Part shown: one piece after another, positions 53,264-62,988 of the stretch
Position numbering within the stretch: position 1 is the stretch's first letter
How the letters are laid out: every line of letters starts with the position of its first letter
Source: Buttiauxella izardii
Lineage (GTDB): Bacteria > Pseudomonadota > Gammaproteobacteria > Enterobacterales > Enterobacteriaceae
Direction: 5' to 3'
Assembly (NCBI RefSeq): GCF_003601925.1
Contig: NZ_QZWH01000001.1
Coordinates: forward strand, 62,001 to 126,000
DNA: 64,000 bases
The notes under the pieces: generated by a model
Seen by the model: the letters and a program-made list of their open reading frames with translations, nothing else
What the model was told of the DNA's origin: nothing
Database searches by the model: none
Translations under genes and position numbers: made by a program

Positions 53264-54883
53264 TTAACTCCGACATCCCCGGAACATATCCATATCGGGT
53301 TTGTAGACGCTGGTGCTGATGTCCCAAAGCCCAAGCACTGACGAGAACAGATTGTCATGGGAATATTCATTCTTAAGGGCATTATTTTTCAGGCACGTCA
53401 TATCGATGTGTTTATCGGCAATAAAGCCAGGTGACATCCACACTTGCATCGGAATATGCGTTTGTTCCTGAGGGGCAATTTTGTATGGCGTACCGTGCAG
53501 GTACAAACCGTCTTCACCCAGCGACTCGCCATGGTCAGAAACATACAGCAGCACGGTGTTGTAACGGTCGCTATATTGTTTGAGCTTCTCAATTGTTTGT
53601 GCCAATACACGATCGGTATTACGAATGGTGTTGTCGTAGGAATTGACTAACTGTTCATGGGTACAGTTTTCAATATCGCTACGGGCGCACTCTGGCATGT
53701 AATGGCGTTGATCCGCTGGATAACGCTGGAAATACGTTGGGCCATGGCTGCCGATAAGATGGAAAGTCAGCATTTTATCGCCCGTCATTTTGGCAATATC
53801 CTCGTCGATATTGTCCAGCATCACCTCGTCAAAACAGGTTTCGCCATCACAAAGTTTTGGGTCTGCTGTGGGTTTTATATCGATTGTCGGAATGCGAGTG
53901 CACGCCCCTTTACAGCCGCCATCATTATCCTTCCAGAGCATTGAAACGCCCGTTTTCTGCACCACATCAAGCAGACCTTCGCTGTTCGCGGCTTTTTTGT
54001 GGTCATAGTCGGTGCGATTCATATCCGAGAACATGCACGGCACAGAAATCGCGGTGGCGGTGCCACAAGAATGCACATTCGCAAACGAGATAACGTCGCC
54101 TACCTGGCTGGTAAAGGCGTTGGTGTCGCGTGGATAGCCGTTCATCGAGAAGTTTTGGCTACGCGCCGTTTCACCAATCACCAGGATCATCAGCGTCGGT
54201 TTTTCTTTATTGGCGACACGTTTAGCGTCATCACCCAACGTCTGGAACGGTTCTTTGGTCGTAAAGTAAGTGTCTTTCACATATCCAAAGGTGCTGTAGA
54301 CGTAGTTCGACGGAATAATTTCTTTGTTCAACGTGGAGTTATTACGGCCTACGGAGGCGTAATCCTGGTAATACAGCGCCGCAACGCCTGCGATAAGTAC
54401 CAGTGACGCCGCCATTGAAAGCAGGCGGTATGCGATGCCTTTATACCATTTTGCCGGGTATTCTATTTTTATTAAAAACAGCAAGATAGCCGGGAGAACA
54501 CCGGTCAGCAGCAACCATAAAATGATGGAGCCGTTCAGGTAGGAATGGGCTTCTTGCGGATTGGTTTCAACGATGTTTTGGATCATCGACTGATCAAACA
54601 TCACTTTATATTTGAGCGTCGAGTAACTGACCATCGACCCGGTAATCAGCAACAGCGCAAAGAAAGGCTTGAGCAGAAAACGGATTGAGAAGGGCATAAA
54701 CACGAAGTTGAGCGCCGCGACCAGCACAAACGGGATAGAGATGACGAAACCGGCTTTGACGTGCTCAAGATGCGACAAAATGTCGTAAAAATGCAGCAGC
54801 ACAGGCCAGTTGAGTAAAAAGGCAAATACCACTGCCAATAGCAAAACCAGAGGGACAACCTTCATCCTGAAAAGTACAGGCAT
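53264..54883 (-). CDS. eptA: Lipid A phosphoethanolamine transferase (EptA/MCR family)
   Basis: 539 residues from ATG 54883, with GGAG 6 nt upstream; the frame extends 11 codons further without support. Five N-terminal membrane helices (to about 170) and a periplasmic alkaline-phosphatase-like domain. Zinc and catalytic residues are all in place: Glu238 in GETARSQNF, nucleophile Thr277 in SCGTATAISVPCMF with the flanking Cys273-Cys283 pair, His380 in SHGPTY, Asp450-His451 in SDHGESLGE. It transfers phosphoethanolamine from phosphatidylethanolamine to lipid A, lowering negative charge and polymyxin binding. Length and sequence feel close to the MCR-9 branch, but eptA is the safer symbol. Divergent from arnB; no pmrAB genes adjoin. 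Confidence 0.92.
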   Translation of the reverse strand: MPVLFRMKVVPLVLLLAVVFAFLLNWPVLLHFYDILSHLEHVKAGFVISIPFVLVAALNFVFMPFSIRFLLKPFFALLLITGSMVSYSTLKYKVMFDQSMIQNIVETNPQEAHSYLNGSIILWLLLTGVLPAILLFLIKIEYPAKWYKGIAYRLLSMAASLVLIAGVAALYYQDYASVGRNNSTLNKEIIPSNYVYSTFGYVKDTYFTTKEPFQTLGDDAKRVANKEKPTLMILVIGETARSQNFSMNGYPRDTNAFTSQVGDVISFANVHSCGTATAISVPCMFSDMNRTDYDHKKAANSEGLLDVVQKTGVSMLWKDNDGGCKGACTRIPTIDIKPTADPKLCDGETCFDEVMLDNIDEDIAKMTGDKMLTFHLIGSHGPTYFQRYPADQRHYMPECARSDIENCTHEQLVNSYDNTIRNTDRVLAQTIEKLKQYSDRYNTVLLYVSDHGESLGEDGLYLHGTPYKIAPQEQTHIPMQVWMSPGFIADKHIDMTCLKNNALKNEYSHDNLFSSVLGLWDISTSVYKPDMDMFRGCRS

Positions 54884-55203
54884 TAACATCTCCAGGGATA
54901 TTGATTCTGAGAGCAATTAAAGGGAATTAACAAATTTTCATACTCGTTCACTAATGTGATTTTTTCATCTGCAAACCACACTGTGTATTATTAACCATAA
55001 ACCTTAATTTAACCTTAATCCTCCCAAACTAAATTTCCTCCCTGATTACAGCTGTCTTAATATTGCGCTAAGGAATCTCTGTTAGGTTGGTTTTGTTTTA
55101 ATCCGGTTTAATTTGAAAGGCTGTTACGCGATCGTGTTGCGCTTTCATTTAATTAAACTGTCTCATGATTAAAAAAGCGACTTAATAATTACAGGGATAT
55201 CCG
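54884..55203. other. eptA/arnB divergent promoter region
   Basis: 320 bp, no gene. Contains overlapping PmrA- and PhoP-type boxes (54998-55019). Further TTAA-rich sequence occurs at 54917-54930, with 10-bp spacing that does not fit a PmrA box, and CTTAAT at about 55054 with a poor second half. ACAGGGATATCC before 55204 gives a modest ribosome-binding site for arnB. Confidence 0.6.
54998..55019. promoter_or_regulatory. Overlapping PmrA box (arnB) and PhoP box (eptA)
   Basis: Plus strand: CTTAAT-N5-CTTAAT (55003-55019), a perfect PmrA/BasR direct repeat, followed by TAAATT about 11 bp downstream as a possible -10. Minus strand: GGTTAA-N5-GGTTTA (55014 to 54998), matching the PhoP box in 11 of 12 positions and facing eptA. 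The two boxes share 12 bp. Confidence 0.72.
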
Positions 55204-56343
55204 ATGAGTGAATTTCTGCCTTTCTCACGTCCTGCGATGGGACAAGAAGAAATCGACGCAGTGAGCGAAGTTTTGCAGTCAGGATGGATAACAACGGGCC
55301 CCAAAAATCAGGCACTTGAACAAGCATTTTGCGAGTTAACCGGCAATAAGCACGCTATTGCGGTGAGTTCTGCAACGGCCGGTATGCACGTAGCGTTGAT
55401 GGCGTTGGGAATTGGGGCGGGCGATGAAGTGATTACTCCTTCGCTGACCTGGGTTTCCACCCTCAATATGATTGTGTTACTGGGCGCTGAGCCAGTGATG
55501 ATTGACGTTGACCGCGACACATTGATGGTCACCGCGCAGGCGATTGAAGCCGCGATCACACCTCGCACCCGCGCCATTATTCCCGTGCATTACGCGGGAG
55601 CTCCGGTCGATATCGATGCCATCCGTGCGGTTGGCGAACGCCACGCAATCCCTGTTATTGAAGACGCTGCGCACGCCGCGGGAACCCACTACAAGGGCAA
55701 ACATGTCGGCGATAAAGGAACGGCCATTTTCTCCTTCCACGCCATCAAAAACATGACCTGCGCAGAAGGCGGATTGATTGTTACCGACGATGAGCAACTG
55801 GCGAATAAAATGCGCAGCCTGAAGTTTCACGGCCTGGGCGTTGATGCGTTTGACCGCCAGACGTTGGGACGTGCTCCGCAGGCAGAAGTGATTTCACCTG
55901 GGTACAAATACAATCTCGCGGATATCAATGCGGCCATTGCTCTGGTGCAGTTAAAAAAACTTGAGCAAAACAACGCGCGTCGCAAGGAAATAGCCGACCG
56001 TTATTTAGACGAATTAGTGAGTATGCCGTATTTACCGCTCATTCAGCCGAGTTGGGCGCATAAACATGCCTGGCATCTTTTTATTTTGCGCATAGACGAA
56101 ACTCGCTGCGGAATTTCCCGTAATGAATTTATGGATGCTTTAAAAGCAAAAGGTATTGGAACCGGTCTGCATTTCAGAGCCGCACATACGCAAAAATATT
56201 ACCGCGAGCGTTATCCCGCACTTTCTTTACCCGATACCGAATGGAACAGCGAGCGTATTTGTTCCATTCCTTTATTCCCAACGATGACCGATGAAAATGT
56301 CACTCACGTTATTACCGCATTGCGTGAAGTGGCCGGAAAATAA
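55204..56343 (+). CDS. arnB: UDP-Ara4O aminotransferase ArnB
   Basis: 379 residues, DegT/DnrJ/EryC1 aminotransferase family. Transfers an amino group from glutamate to UDP-4-keto-arabinose to make UDP-L-Ara4N. The PLP Lys is in [15 protein letters not shown] (about 176-190), ATAGMHVAL (about 58-66) binds the phosphate, and EDAAHAAG (about 156-163) contains the Asp for the pyridine nitrogen. First gene of arnBCADTEF; under a PmrA-type box. Confidence 0.96.
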   Translation: MSEFLPFSRPAMGQEEIDAVSEVLQSGWITTGPKNQALEQAFCELTGNKHAIAVSSATAGMHVALMALGIGAGDEVITPSLTWVSTLNMIVLLGAEPVMIDVDRDTLMVTAQAIEAAITPRTRAIIPVHYAGAPVDIDAIRAVGERHAIPVIEDAAHAAGTHYKGKHVGDKGTAIFSFHAIKNMTCAEGGLIVTDDEQLANKMRSLKFHGLGVDAFDRQTLGRAPQAEVISPGYKYNLADINAAIALVQLKKLEQNNARRKEIADRYLDELVSMPYLPLIQPSWAHKHAWHLFILRIDETRCGISRNEFMDALKAKGIGTGLHFRAAHTQKYYRERYPALSLPDTEWNSERICSIPLFPTMTDENVTHVITALREVAGK

Positions 56344-56344
56344 T

Positions 56345-57328
56345 ATGACCAAACCAGAAGCAATCCACAAAGTTTCTGTCGTTATCCCGGTTTATAACGA
56401 ACAGGAAAGTTTGCCCGAGCTTATCAGGCGAACCACTGCCGCTTGCGAAACGCTGGGCAAAGATTACGAAATTCTGCTGGTGGATGACGGCAGTAGCGAT
56501 GAATCCGCCGCCATGTTAAGCGACGCTGCTGAAGCGCCTGGCAGCCATGTTGTCGCGGTTTTGCTCAACCGAAATTACGGGCAACACAACGCGATTATGG
56601 CCGGTTTTAGCCACGTCACCGGAGATTTAATCGTCACGCTGGACGCCGATTTGCAAAATCCGCCTGAAGAAATTCCGCGTCTGGTCGCTAAAGCCGATGA
56701 AGGCTACGACGTGGTCGGCACCGTGCGCCAGAATCGCCAGGACACCTGGTTTCGCAAACGGGCTTCCCGCCTGATCAACCGCCTGATTCAAAGCACCACA
56801 GGTAAAGCGATGGGTGATTATGGCTGCATGCTGCGCGCCTATCGTCGCCACATTATCGACGCCATGCTGCACTGCCACGAACGCAGCACCTTTATTCCGA
56901 TTCTGGCGAATACCTTCGCCCGTAAAGCGATTGAGATCCCCGTTCATCACGCCGAGCGTGAATTTGGCGAGTCGAAATACAGCTTTATGCGCCTGATTAA
57001 TTTGATGTACGACCTGGTCACCTGCCTGACTACCACGCCGCTGCGTATGTTGAGCGTGTTCGGCAGCATTATCGCGGTACTGGGTTTTACGCTGTCGGTA
57101 TTGCTGGTGGTTTTACGTTTTGCCTTTGGGCCGCAATGGGCGGCGGAAGGGGTCTTCATGCTGTTTGCGGTGCTGTTTATGTTTATCGGCGCGCAGTTTG
57201 TCGGCATGGGCCTGTTAGGAGAATACATCGGGCGAATTTACACCGATGTCCGCGCTCGCCCTCGTTACTTTATTCAGCGCGTAGTTAGCCGCGACTCAGT
57301 TTCAACTTCAGAGGAAAATCAGCAATGA
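56345..57328 (+). CDS. arnC: Undecaprenyl-phosphate Ara4FN transferase ArnC
   Basis: 327 residues, GT2 glycosyltransferase. Moves formylated Ara4N from UDP to undecaprenyl phosphate at the cytoplasmic face of the inner membrane. [16 protein letters not shown] (about 10-25), [11 protein letters not shown], and the DxD-like [15 protein letters not shown] (about 98-112) are visible, with two C-terminal membrane helices (about 235-258 and 268-292). Started at ATG 56345, 2 bp after arnB; overlaps arnA by 4 bp. Confidence 0.95.
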   Translation: MTKPEAIHKVSVVIPVYNEQESLPELIRRTTAACETLGKDYEILLVDDGSSDESAAMLSDAAEAPGSHVVAVLLNRNYGQHNAIMAGFSHVTGDLIVTLDADLQNPPEEIPRLVAKADEGYDVVGTVRQNRQDTWFRKRASRLINRLIQSTTGKAMGDYGCMLRAYRRHIIDAMLHCHERSTFIPILANTFARKAIEIPVHHAEREFGESKYSFMRLINLMYDLVTCLTTTPLRMLSVFGSIIAVLGFTLSVLLVVLRFAFGPQWAAEGVFMLFAVLFMFIGAQFVGMGLLGEYIGRIYTDVRARPRYFIQRVVSRDSVSTSEENQQ

Positions 57329-59307
57329 AAGCTGTCGTATTTGCTTATCACGATATGGGTTGTGCGGGCGTTAACGCCCTGGTCGCTGCCGGTTATGACA
57401 TCACCGCAATTTATACCCATCCCGATTCACCTGCTGAAAATCAGTTCTTTGGCTCAGTAGCACGCACCGCTGCGGAACACGGTATTCCGGTTTATGCCCC
57501 AGACGATGTGAATCACCCGCTATGGGTTGAACGTATTAAGTCAGCGCAGCCCGATGTCATTTTCTCTTTTTATTATCGCAACTTGCTGAGCGAAGAAATT
57601 CTAAATAGCGCATCCGTCGGCGCATTCAACCTGCATGGGTCCTTGCTGCCAGCATACCGTGGCCGCGCGCCGCTGAACTGGGCGTTGGTGAACGGCGAAA
57701 CTGAAACGGGCGTGACGATTCATCGCATGGTTAAACGTGCGGATGCCGGTGCGGTTGTAGCGCAGCTTTCGGTGGCGATTGCTTCGGATGACACGGCGTT
57801 AACGTTGCATCACAAACTGACCGAAGCCGCGTCTGACCTGCTGGAAGATATGCTACCGGTGATCAAAACCGGGCATTTCCCGCAGACTGAACAGGATCAC
57901 AGCAAAGCCACTGTTTTTGGACGCCGTACCCCGCAAGATGGCTGCATTAACTGGCAATCAAGCGCACGTGAAATCAATAACCTGGTGCGCGCGGTGACTG
58001 ACCCATGGCCGGGTGCGTTTGGCTATGTTGGCGGCAGCAAGTTTATCGTCTGGAAATCTCGCGTGCTGCAAGGCTTGCAGGCAGCGAAAGCGGGAACCGT
58101 GTTGTCTGTCAGCCCGCTGGTGATTGCGACCGGCGATGGTGCGCTGGAAATCCTCACCGGGCAAACCGAAAACGGCGTTTACATGCAAGGTTCGCAACTG
58201 GCGCAAAGTCTGGGCTTAGTAGCGGGCGCGTTGCTCAGTAGCAAACCTGTTTGTGCTATTAAGCGTCGTACCCGCGTATTAATTCTTGGGGTGAACGGTT
58301 TTATCGGCAACCACCTGACCGAGCGCCTGTTGCAGGACGACAATTTTGAAGTGTACGGGCTGGATATCGGCTCTGACGCTATCAGCCGCTTCATCGGCAA
58401 CGACCGTTTCCACTTTGTGGAAGGGGATATCAGTATTCACTCCGAATGGATTGAATATCACATCAAAAAATGTGACGTGGTGCTGCCGCTGGTGGCGATT
58501 GCGACGCCGATTGAATACACCCGCAACCCGCTGCGCGTATTTGAGCTGGACTTTGAAGAGAACCTGAAAATTATTCGCGACTGTGTGAAATACCAGAAAC
58601 GTATTATTTTTCCTTCTACGTCAGAAGTTTATGGCATGTGCTCCGACAAAGTATTCGATGAAGATAACTCGAACCTGGTTGTCGGGCCAATCAACAAACA
58701 GCGCTGGATTTACTCGGTATCCAAGCAATTACTCGACCGCGTTATCTGGGCTTATGGCGAGAAAGAGGGTTTGCGCTTCACGCTGTTCCGTCCGTTTAAC
58801 TGGATGGGGCCGCGCCTCGATAACCTGAATGCCGCGCGTATCGGCAGCTCTCGTGCGATCACCCAGTTGATTCTCAACCTGGTGGAAGGCTCGCCGATCA
58901 AGCTGATTGATGGTGGCCGTCAAAAACGTTGCTTCACCGATATCAGCGACGGTATCGAAGCGCTGTTCCGCGTTATCGAGAATAAAGATAACAATTGTGA
59001 CGGGCAAATCATCAACATCGGCAACCCGGATAACGAAGCGAGCATCAAAGAGCTGGCTGAAATGCTGCTGGTGAGCTTTGAAAAACACCCGCTGCGCCAC
59101 CATTTCCCGCCGTTTGCTGGTTTCCGCGAAGTGGAAAGCAGCACTTACTACGGCAAAGGTTATCAGGATGTTGAGCACCGTAAGCCTAGCATCCGTAATG
59201 CTCAGCGCTTGCTAAACTGGACGCCAACGGTGGAGATGGACAAAACCATCGACGAAACCCTGGATTTCTTCCTTAAAACAGTTGAACTGACGGAACCTCA
59301 GGCATGA
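57325..59307 (+). CDS. arnA: Bifunctional formyltransferase/decarboxylase ArnA
   Basis: 660 residues. The N-terminal domain (1-300) formylates UDP-Ara4N using 10-formyl-THF: [20 protein letters not shown] (about 102-121) holds the catalytic His, with the Asp in [11 protein letters not shown] downstream. The C-terminal SDR domain (315-660) oxidatively decarboxylates UDP-glucuronate: [14 protein letters not shown] motif, [10 protein letters not shown] and [11 protein letters not shown] (catalytic Tyr/Lys), and [13 protein letters not shown]. Two non-adjacent steps in one polypeptide. Overlaps arnC and arnD by 4 bp each. Confidence 0.96.
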   Translation: MKAVVFAYHDMGCAGVNALVAAGYDITAIYTHPDSPAENQFFGSVARTAAEHGIPVYAPDDVNHPLWVERIKSAQPDVIFSFYYRNLLSEEILNSASVGAFNLHGSLLPAYRGRAPLNWALVNGETETGVTIHRMVKRADAGAVVAQLSVAIASDDTALTLHHKLTEAASDLLEDMLPVIKTGHFPQTEQDHSKATVFGRRTPQDGCINWQSSAREINNLVRAVTDPWPGAFGYVGGSKFIVWKSRVLQGLQAAKAGTVLSVSPLVIATGDGALEILTGQTENGVYMQGSQLAQSLGLVAGALLSSKPVCAIKRRTRVLILGVNGFIGNHLTERLLQDDNFEVYGLDIGSDAISRFIGNDRFHFVEGDISIHSEWIEYHIKKCDVVLPLVAIATPIEYTRNPLRVFELDFEENLKIIRDCVKYQKRIIFPSTSEVYGMCSDKVFDEDNSNLVVGPINKQRWIYSVSKQLLDRVIWAYGEKEGLRFTLFRPFNWMGPRLDNLNAARIGSSRAITQLILNLVEGSPIKLIDGGRQKRCFTDISDGIEALFRVIENKDNNCDGQIINIGNPDNEASIKELAEMLLVSFEKHPLRHHFPPFAGFREVESSTYYGKGYQDVEHRKPSIRNAQRLLNWTPTVEMDKTIDETLDFFLKTVELTEPQA

Positions 59308-60200
59308 GAAAAGTTGGCCTGCGCATTGATGTAGATACCTGGCGGGGCACCCAGCAAGGGGTTCCGCATCTTCTTGAGATCTTAAGTTTGCACGGTATTC
59401 AGGCCACATTTTTCTTCAGCGTTGGCCCGGATAACATGGGCCGCCATTTGTGGCGGCTGATGAAACCGAAATTCCTGTGGAAGATGCTGCGCTCAAATGC
59501 GGCATCGCTCTACGGCTGGGATATTCTGCTGGCGGGAACCGCATGGCCGGGCCGAAAAATCGGCGAAGGTAATGCGGAAATCATTTCGGCGGCGGCGGAT
59601 CACCATGAGGTCGGCCTGCACGCCTGGGATCACTTTGCCTGGCAAACCTGGGCTGGCGTCTGGGATAACAAACAGCTTGAGAAGCAAATTCGTCTTGGGA
59701 TGGCGTCGTTAAGCCAGATTATCGAACAGCCGGTGACTTGCTCAGCGGTTGCCGGTTGGCGTGCCGATCAGCGCGTTGTGCGGGCAAAAGAGTCGTTTGG
59801 TTTTAGCTACAACAGCGACTGCCGTGGCAGCGCGCCATTTCGCCCGCTTTTAGCCGATGGCAGCAGCGGAACGGTACAAATTCCGGTGACGCTCCCAACC
59901 TGGGATGAAGTGATTGGCGATGGCGTCAGTCGTGAAAGCTATAACCGTTTTATTCTCGACCGCATCAAACAAGATACCGGGACACCGGTTTATACCATCC
60001 ACGCGGAAGTGGAAGGGATCGTGATGCATAAAGGTTTTAGTGAATTGCTGACTATGGCCGCGCAGGAGGGTATCCAGTTTTGCCCATTGAGCAAACTGTT
60101 ACCGGAAGATTTATCCACGCTGCCCTTGGGCAAAGTGGTGCGCGGTTACATTCCTGGCCGCGAAGGGTGGTTAGGATGCCAACAATTAATCGAGCGTTAA
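59304..60200 (+). CDS. arnD: Ara4FN-undecaprenyl deformylase ArnD
   Basis: 298 residues, polysaccharide-deacetylase (NodB) fold. Removes the formyl group from lipid-linked Ara4FN so that it can be flipped. The N-terminal [18 protein letters not shown] holds the metal/catalytic Asp pair, and [14 protein letters not shown] (about 95-108) the two metal His. Overlaps arnA (ATGA) and lies 4 bp before arnT. Confidence 0.95.
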   Translation: MRKVGLRIDVDTWRGTQQGVPHLLEILSLHGIQATFFFSVGPDNMGRHLWRLMKPKFLWKMLRSNAASLYGWDILLAGTAWPGRKIGEGNAEIISAAADHHEVGLHAWDHFAWQTWAGVWDNKQLEKQIRLGMASLSQIIEQPVTCSAVAGWRADQRVVRAKESFGFSYNSDCRGSAPFRPLLADGSSGTVQIPVTLPTWDEVIGDGVSRESYNRFILDRIKQDTGTPVYTIHAEVEGIVMHKGFSELLTMAAQEGIQFCPLSKLLPEDLSTLPLGKVVRGYIPGREGWLGCQQLIER

Positions 60201-60204
60201 ACAG

Positions 60205-61866
60205 ATGAAATCAGCAAAGTATCCGCTAGTTTTGTTATTAGGTTTTGTTCTGCTTTACCTGCTTCCTATTGAATTTAGAGCGCTCTGGCAGCCAGATGAA
60301 ACCCGTTATGCGGAGATCAGCCGTGAAATGCTGGCGGCGGGAAACTGGATTGTCCCGCATTTTCTGGATGTGCGTTATTTTGAAAAACCGGTCGCCGGAT
60401 ACTGGATTAATAATCTCAGTCAATTGATCTTCGGTCATAACAACTTTGCGGTGCGGTTTGGCTCGGTATTTTCCATCACGCTAAGTGCCTTGTTAGTCAC
60501 CTGGCTGGCATTTCGTTTGTGGCGTGATAAACGCGTTGCGGTGCTTTCAGGTGTGATTTTCCTCACCTGTTTGCTGGTTTACGGCGTCGGCACTTATGCG
60601 GTTCTCGACCCGATGATCACGCTGTGGCTGGTGGCGGCCATGTGCAGCTTCTGGCTGGCGTCACAGGCGCAAACCACGGCGGGGAAAGTGGGCGGATATG
60701 TGCTGCTCGGCCTGGCTTGCGGCATGGGCGTGATGACCAAAGGTTTCCTGGCGCTGGCCGTGCCGGTATTGGGCGTGTTGCCGTGGGTGATTGCACAGAA
60801 ACGCTGGAAAGAAGTGCTGCTGTTCGGGCCGCTGGCGGTGATTAGCGCCACGCTGATCACGCTGCCGTGGGCGCTGGCGATTGCCAAAGCGGAACCGACA
60901 TTCTGGCACTACTTCTTCTGGGTCGAACATATTCAGCGTTTCGCTGAAAAAGACGCCCAGCACAAAGCGCCTTTCTGGTATTACATTCCGTTCCTGATTG
61001 CCGGATGTTTGCCGTGGGTGGGGTTATTGCCGGGGGCGTTAAAACGCGGCTGGCAAGAGCGCAAAGTCGAAAGCGGTTCGCTCTATTTACTCGGTTGGGT
61101 GGTGATGCCGCTGCTGTTTTTCAGTATCGCAAAAGGCAAGTTGCCGACCTACATTTTGCCGTGTTTTGCGCCGTTGGCGATTCTTCTGTCGCGCCATGCG
61201 ACGCAGTTGCTGGCATCGTCGCGCACGCTGAAAATTAACGGCTGGATTAACGTCATTTTTGGCGGCATCTGTACGTTAGTGGTGCTGATTGCACTGGCTC
61301 CGTGGGGTGTGGCGAAACATCCGGTTTATGCCAATGATGAAGTGCTAAAAGTCGTGCAGGCGGCGGTGGCATTTTTGGTGTGGTCGCTGGTGGGTTATCT
61401 GACCACGCGTAGTAACGCCCGGCAATGGCAGTGGGCGGCGATATGCCCGTTGGGTATCGCGTTGCTGGTCGGCGGTGTGATCCCTGACAAAGTGATCAAC
61501 TCTAAGCATCCACAAGCGTTTATTGATGTGGTGCGTCCTGAGCTAGAAAACAGTCGCTATATTCTTGCCGATAGCGTTGGCGTCGGGGCTGGCGTTGCAT
61601 GGGAATTAAAGCGTGCAGATATTACGCTATATGCCCAACCCGGCGAGCTGAGTTATGGCCTGACGAATTTCGATGACGCGAAAGATAACTTCGTCTCACG
61701 AGAAGATTTTGCGCAATGGCTGGCGGTTCATCGGAAAGAAGGAAATGTTTCTTTGGTGATGTTGTTGTCGAAAGACAAAGTGCCAGAAGACCACGATGTG
61801 CCAACGCCTGATGACCTTTATCGCAAAGGGCGGTTCGTGCTCTTCTTCTATGAAAAAACGCCATGA
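60205..61866 (+). CDS. arnT: Ara4N lipid A transferase ArnT
   Basis: 553 residues, GT83 family with 12-13 membrane helices and a C-terminal periplasmic domain. Transfers L-Ara4N from undecaprenyl phosphate to lipid A phosphate on the periplasmic side. The N-terminal LWQPDETRYAEISREMLAAGNWIVPH (in conserved blocks, about 30-55) carries the catalytic acidic residues of the first periplasmic loop, and YFEKPVAGYW follows. Followed by a 110-bp gap with repeats before arnE. Confidence 0.95.
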   Translation: MKSAKYPLVLLLGFVLLYLLPIEFRALWQPDETRYAEISREMLAAGNWIVPHFLDVRYFEKPVAGYWINNLSQLIFGHNNFAVRFGSVFSITLSALLVTWLAFRLWRDKRVAVLSGVIFLTCLLVYGVGTYAVLDPMITLWLVAAMCSFWLASQAQTTAGKVGGYVLLGLACGMGVMTKGFLALAVPVLGVLPWVIAQKRWKEVLLFGPLAVISATLITLPWALAIAKAEPTFWHYFFWVEHIQRFAEKDAQHKAPFWYYIPFLIAGCLPWVGLLPGALKRGWQERKVESGSLYLLGWVVMPLLFFSIAKGKLPTYILPCFAPLAILLSRHATQLLASSRTLKINGWINVIFGGICTLVVLIALAPWGVAKHPVYANDEVLKVVQAAVAFLVWSLVGYLTTRSNARQWQWAAICPLGIALLVGGVIPDKVINSKHPQAFIDVVRPELENSRYILADSVGVGAGVAWELKRADITLYAQPGELSYGLTNFDDAKDNFVSREDFAQWLAVHRKEGNVSLVMLLSKDKVPEDHDVPTPDDLYRKGRFVLFFYEKTP

Positions 61867-61882
61867 GTTTTTCGTTTTGTAG

Positions 61883-61909
61883 GGTGGAGATGCGTTAGCG
61901 ACATCCACC
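61883..61909. repeat. Short hairpin repeat after arnT
   Basis: GGTGGA (61883-61888) / TCCACC (61904-61909) around a 15-nt loop. Resembles the small intergenic stem-loops of enterobacteria. 14 bp before REP element 4. Confidence 0.5.
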
Positions 61910-61923
61910 ATTTGCAGCGCTTT

Positions 61924-61955
61924 GTCGGATGACGCTGACGCTTATCCGACCTACG
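61924..61955 (+). repeat. REP element 4, inside the arn operon
   Basis: GTCGGATGACGCTGACGC-TTATCCGACCTACG, a REP unit in the same orientation as the other three, in the arnT-arnE gap. In E. coli these genes are contiguous. Confidence 0.87.
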
Positions 61956-61976
61956 AAAAGGTTTGTCATCAGTCTC

Positions 61977-62300
61977 ATGAGTTATCTGTTGATCGTGTTG
62001 GCAAGTTTACTGAGTTGTGGGGGCCAGCTTTGCCAGAAGCAGGCCACCTGGCGACCAGGGCGTCGCCATTTAATCTTCTGGCTGGCTTTCAGCGTGTTGC
62101 TACTGGGCTGTGCGATGCTGCTGTGGTTACTGGTTTTACAGCGCATCCCGGTCAGCGTGGCGTACCCGATGCTCAGCCTGAATTTTATCTTTATTACCTT
62201 CGCTGCCCGCTTCATCTGGCATGAGCGCGTTTCCCTGCGCCATTGGCTCGGCGTAGTGCTGATCATTGCAGGTATTTCTATCCTTGGAGGTGCCGCCTGA
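61977..62300 (+). CDS. arnE: Ara4N-undecaprenyl flippase subunit ArnE
   Basis: 107 residues with four hydrophobic helices, EamA/SMR-type. With ArnF it flips Ara4N-undecaprenyl phosphate to the periplasmic side. [12 protein letters not shown] (about 14-25), [17 protein letters not shown] and [13 protein letters not shown] match ArnE. Started at ATG 61977 since the frame upstream reads through the REP element; no good ribosome-binding site is visible. The stop overlaps arnF (TGATG). Confidence 0.9.
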   Translation: MSYLLIVLASLLSCGGQLCQKQATWRPGRRHLIFWLAFSVLLLGCAMLLWLLVLQRIPVSVAYPMLSLNFIFITFAARFIWHERVSLRHWLGVVLIIAGISILGGAA

Positions 62301-62680
62301 TGGGCTACTTCTTGGCGTTGATGAGCGTGCTATTGGTCAGTGGTGCGCAGTTGATTATGAAATGGGCGATGGTTGAACTGCCTCTGGTGAACCGACCTTA
62401 TGAGCTGATAACCGCAGTGATAACACTCACTCCAGGCGCTATTGCGTTGCTGGCTGGGCTGTTTGCTTACGTCTGTTCGATGGGCTGCTGGTTTCTGGCT
62501 TTGCGCCGCATGGCACTGAGTAAAGCATATCCGTTGCTCAGTTTAAGCTACGTGCTGGTGTGGGCTGCCGCTATCTGGCTGCCGTGGCTGCATGAAAGTT
62601 TTAGCATGGGGAAGTTAGTCGGCGTGTGCGTGATTTTTATCGGCCTGTTATTTGTCTGCATCCCTGGCAAGAAACGGTAA
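62300..62680 (+). CDS. arnF: Ara4N-undecaprenyl flippase subunit ArnF
   Basis: 126 residues with four hydrophobic helices; SGAQLIMKWAMVELP, CWFLALRRMALSKAYPLLSLSYVLVW and WLHESFSMGKLVGV match ArnF. The ATG overlaps the arnE stop and lies after TTGGAGG. The Glu and Lys within helices are SMR-type features. Last gene of the arn operon, followed by a clear terminator. Confidence 0.93.
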   Translation: MGYFLALMSVLLVSGAQLIMKWAMVELPLVNRPYELITAVITLTPGAIALLAGLFAYVCSMGCWFLALRRMALSKAYPLLSLSYVLVWAAAIWLPWLHESFSMGKLVGVCVIFIGLLFVCIPGKKR

Positions 62681-62714
62681 GGCAACCGCTCAACACGGTT
62701 GCCTCTTGTTTTTA
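62681..62714 (+). terminator. Rho-independent terminator of the arn operon
   Basis: GGCAACCG (62681-62688) / CGGTTGCC (62696-62703), 7-nt loop, followed by TCTTGTTTTT. Confidence 0.88.
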
Positions 62715-62821
62715 AGATTTTGGGAAAATCCAGCCATGCTTTCAGGTAGCGCCAGATGCTGGAGCGGGTCACGCATCTCATCGGCAAATGAAGGCGCTCC
62801 GGTGATTCCGCCTTTATCCTG
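62690..62821 (-). pseudogene. Possible 3' remnant of an unknown gene
   Basis: On the minus strand a 43-codon frame with protein-like composition (GGITGAPSFADEM, then PLQHLALPESMAGF) ends at TGA 62692-62690 and is preceded directly by a TAG stop. It has no start codon or ribosome-binding site and runs into the arnF terminator. It may be the tail of a gene lost when the island was placed here. I cannot name a family, and it may be chance. Confidence 0.22.
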
Positions 62822-62988
62822 CTAATAGGGGACTAACCCGGTTTTAGGGTTTTTAGCAAAATGACGAAAAATTAATCTAGATCATTAAATGTTAAATTAG
62901 CCAGCGAAGTGTGATCGGTGTTAAATCAATTTGTACTCCAAAATGAGTATATTCAGCCCGCTTATAAAACCATAACAAGGAGAGGGCT

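Larger units (their letters stand above)
62681..62988. other. arnF/ompW intergenic region
   Basis: 308 bp containing the arnF terminator, a possible gene remnant on the minus strand, and the ompW promoter. TTAAT-CTAG-ATCAT (62872-62885) resembles an FNR site (TTGAT-N4-ATCAA, 8 of 10). AAGGAGAGG lies 6 nt before ATG 62989. Confidence 0.5.

Noticed and set aside
62548-62787. 79-codon minus-strand frame with RSSIWRYLKAW near its start, considered as a transposase helix-turn-helix remnant
   Set aside because: Most of it is antisense to arnF and the short motif is not enough to claim an insertion-sequence origin.
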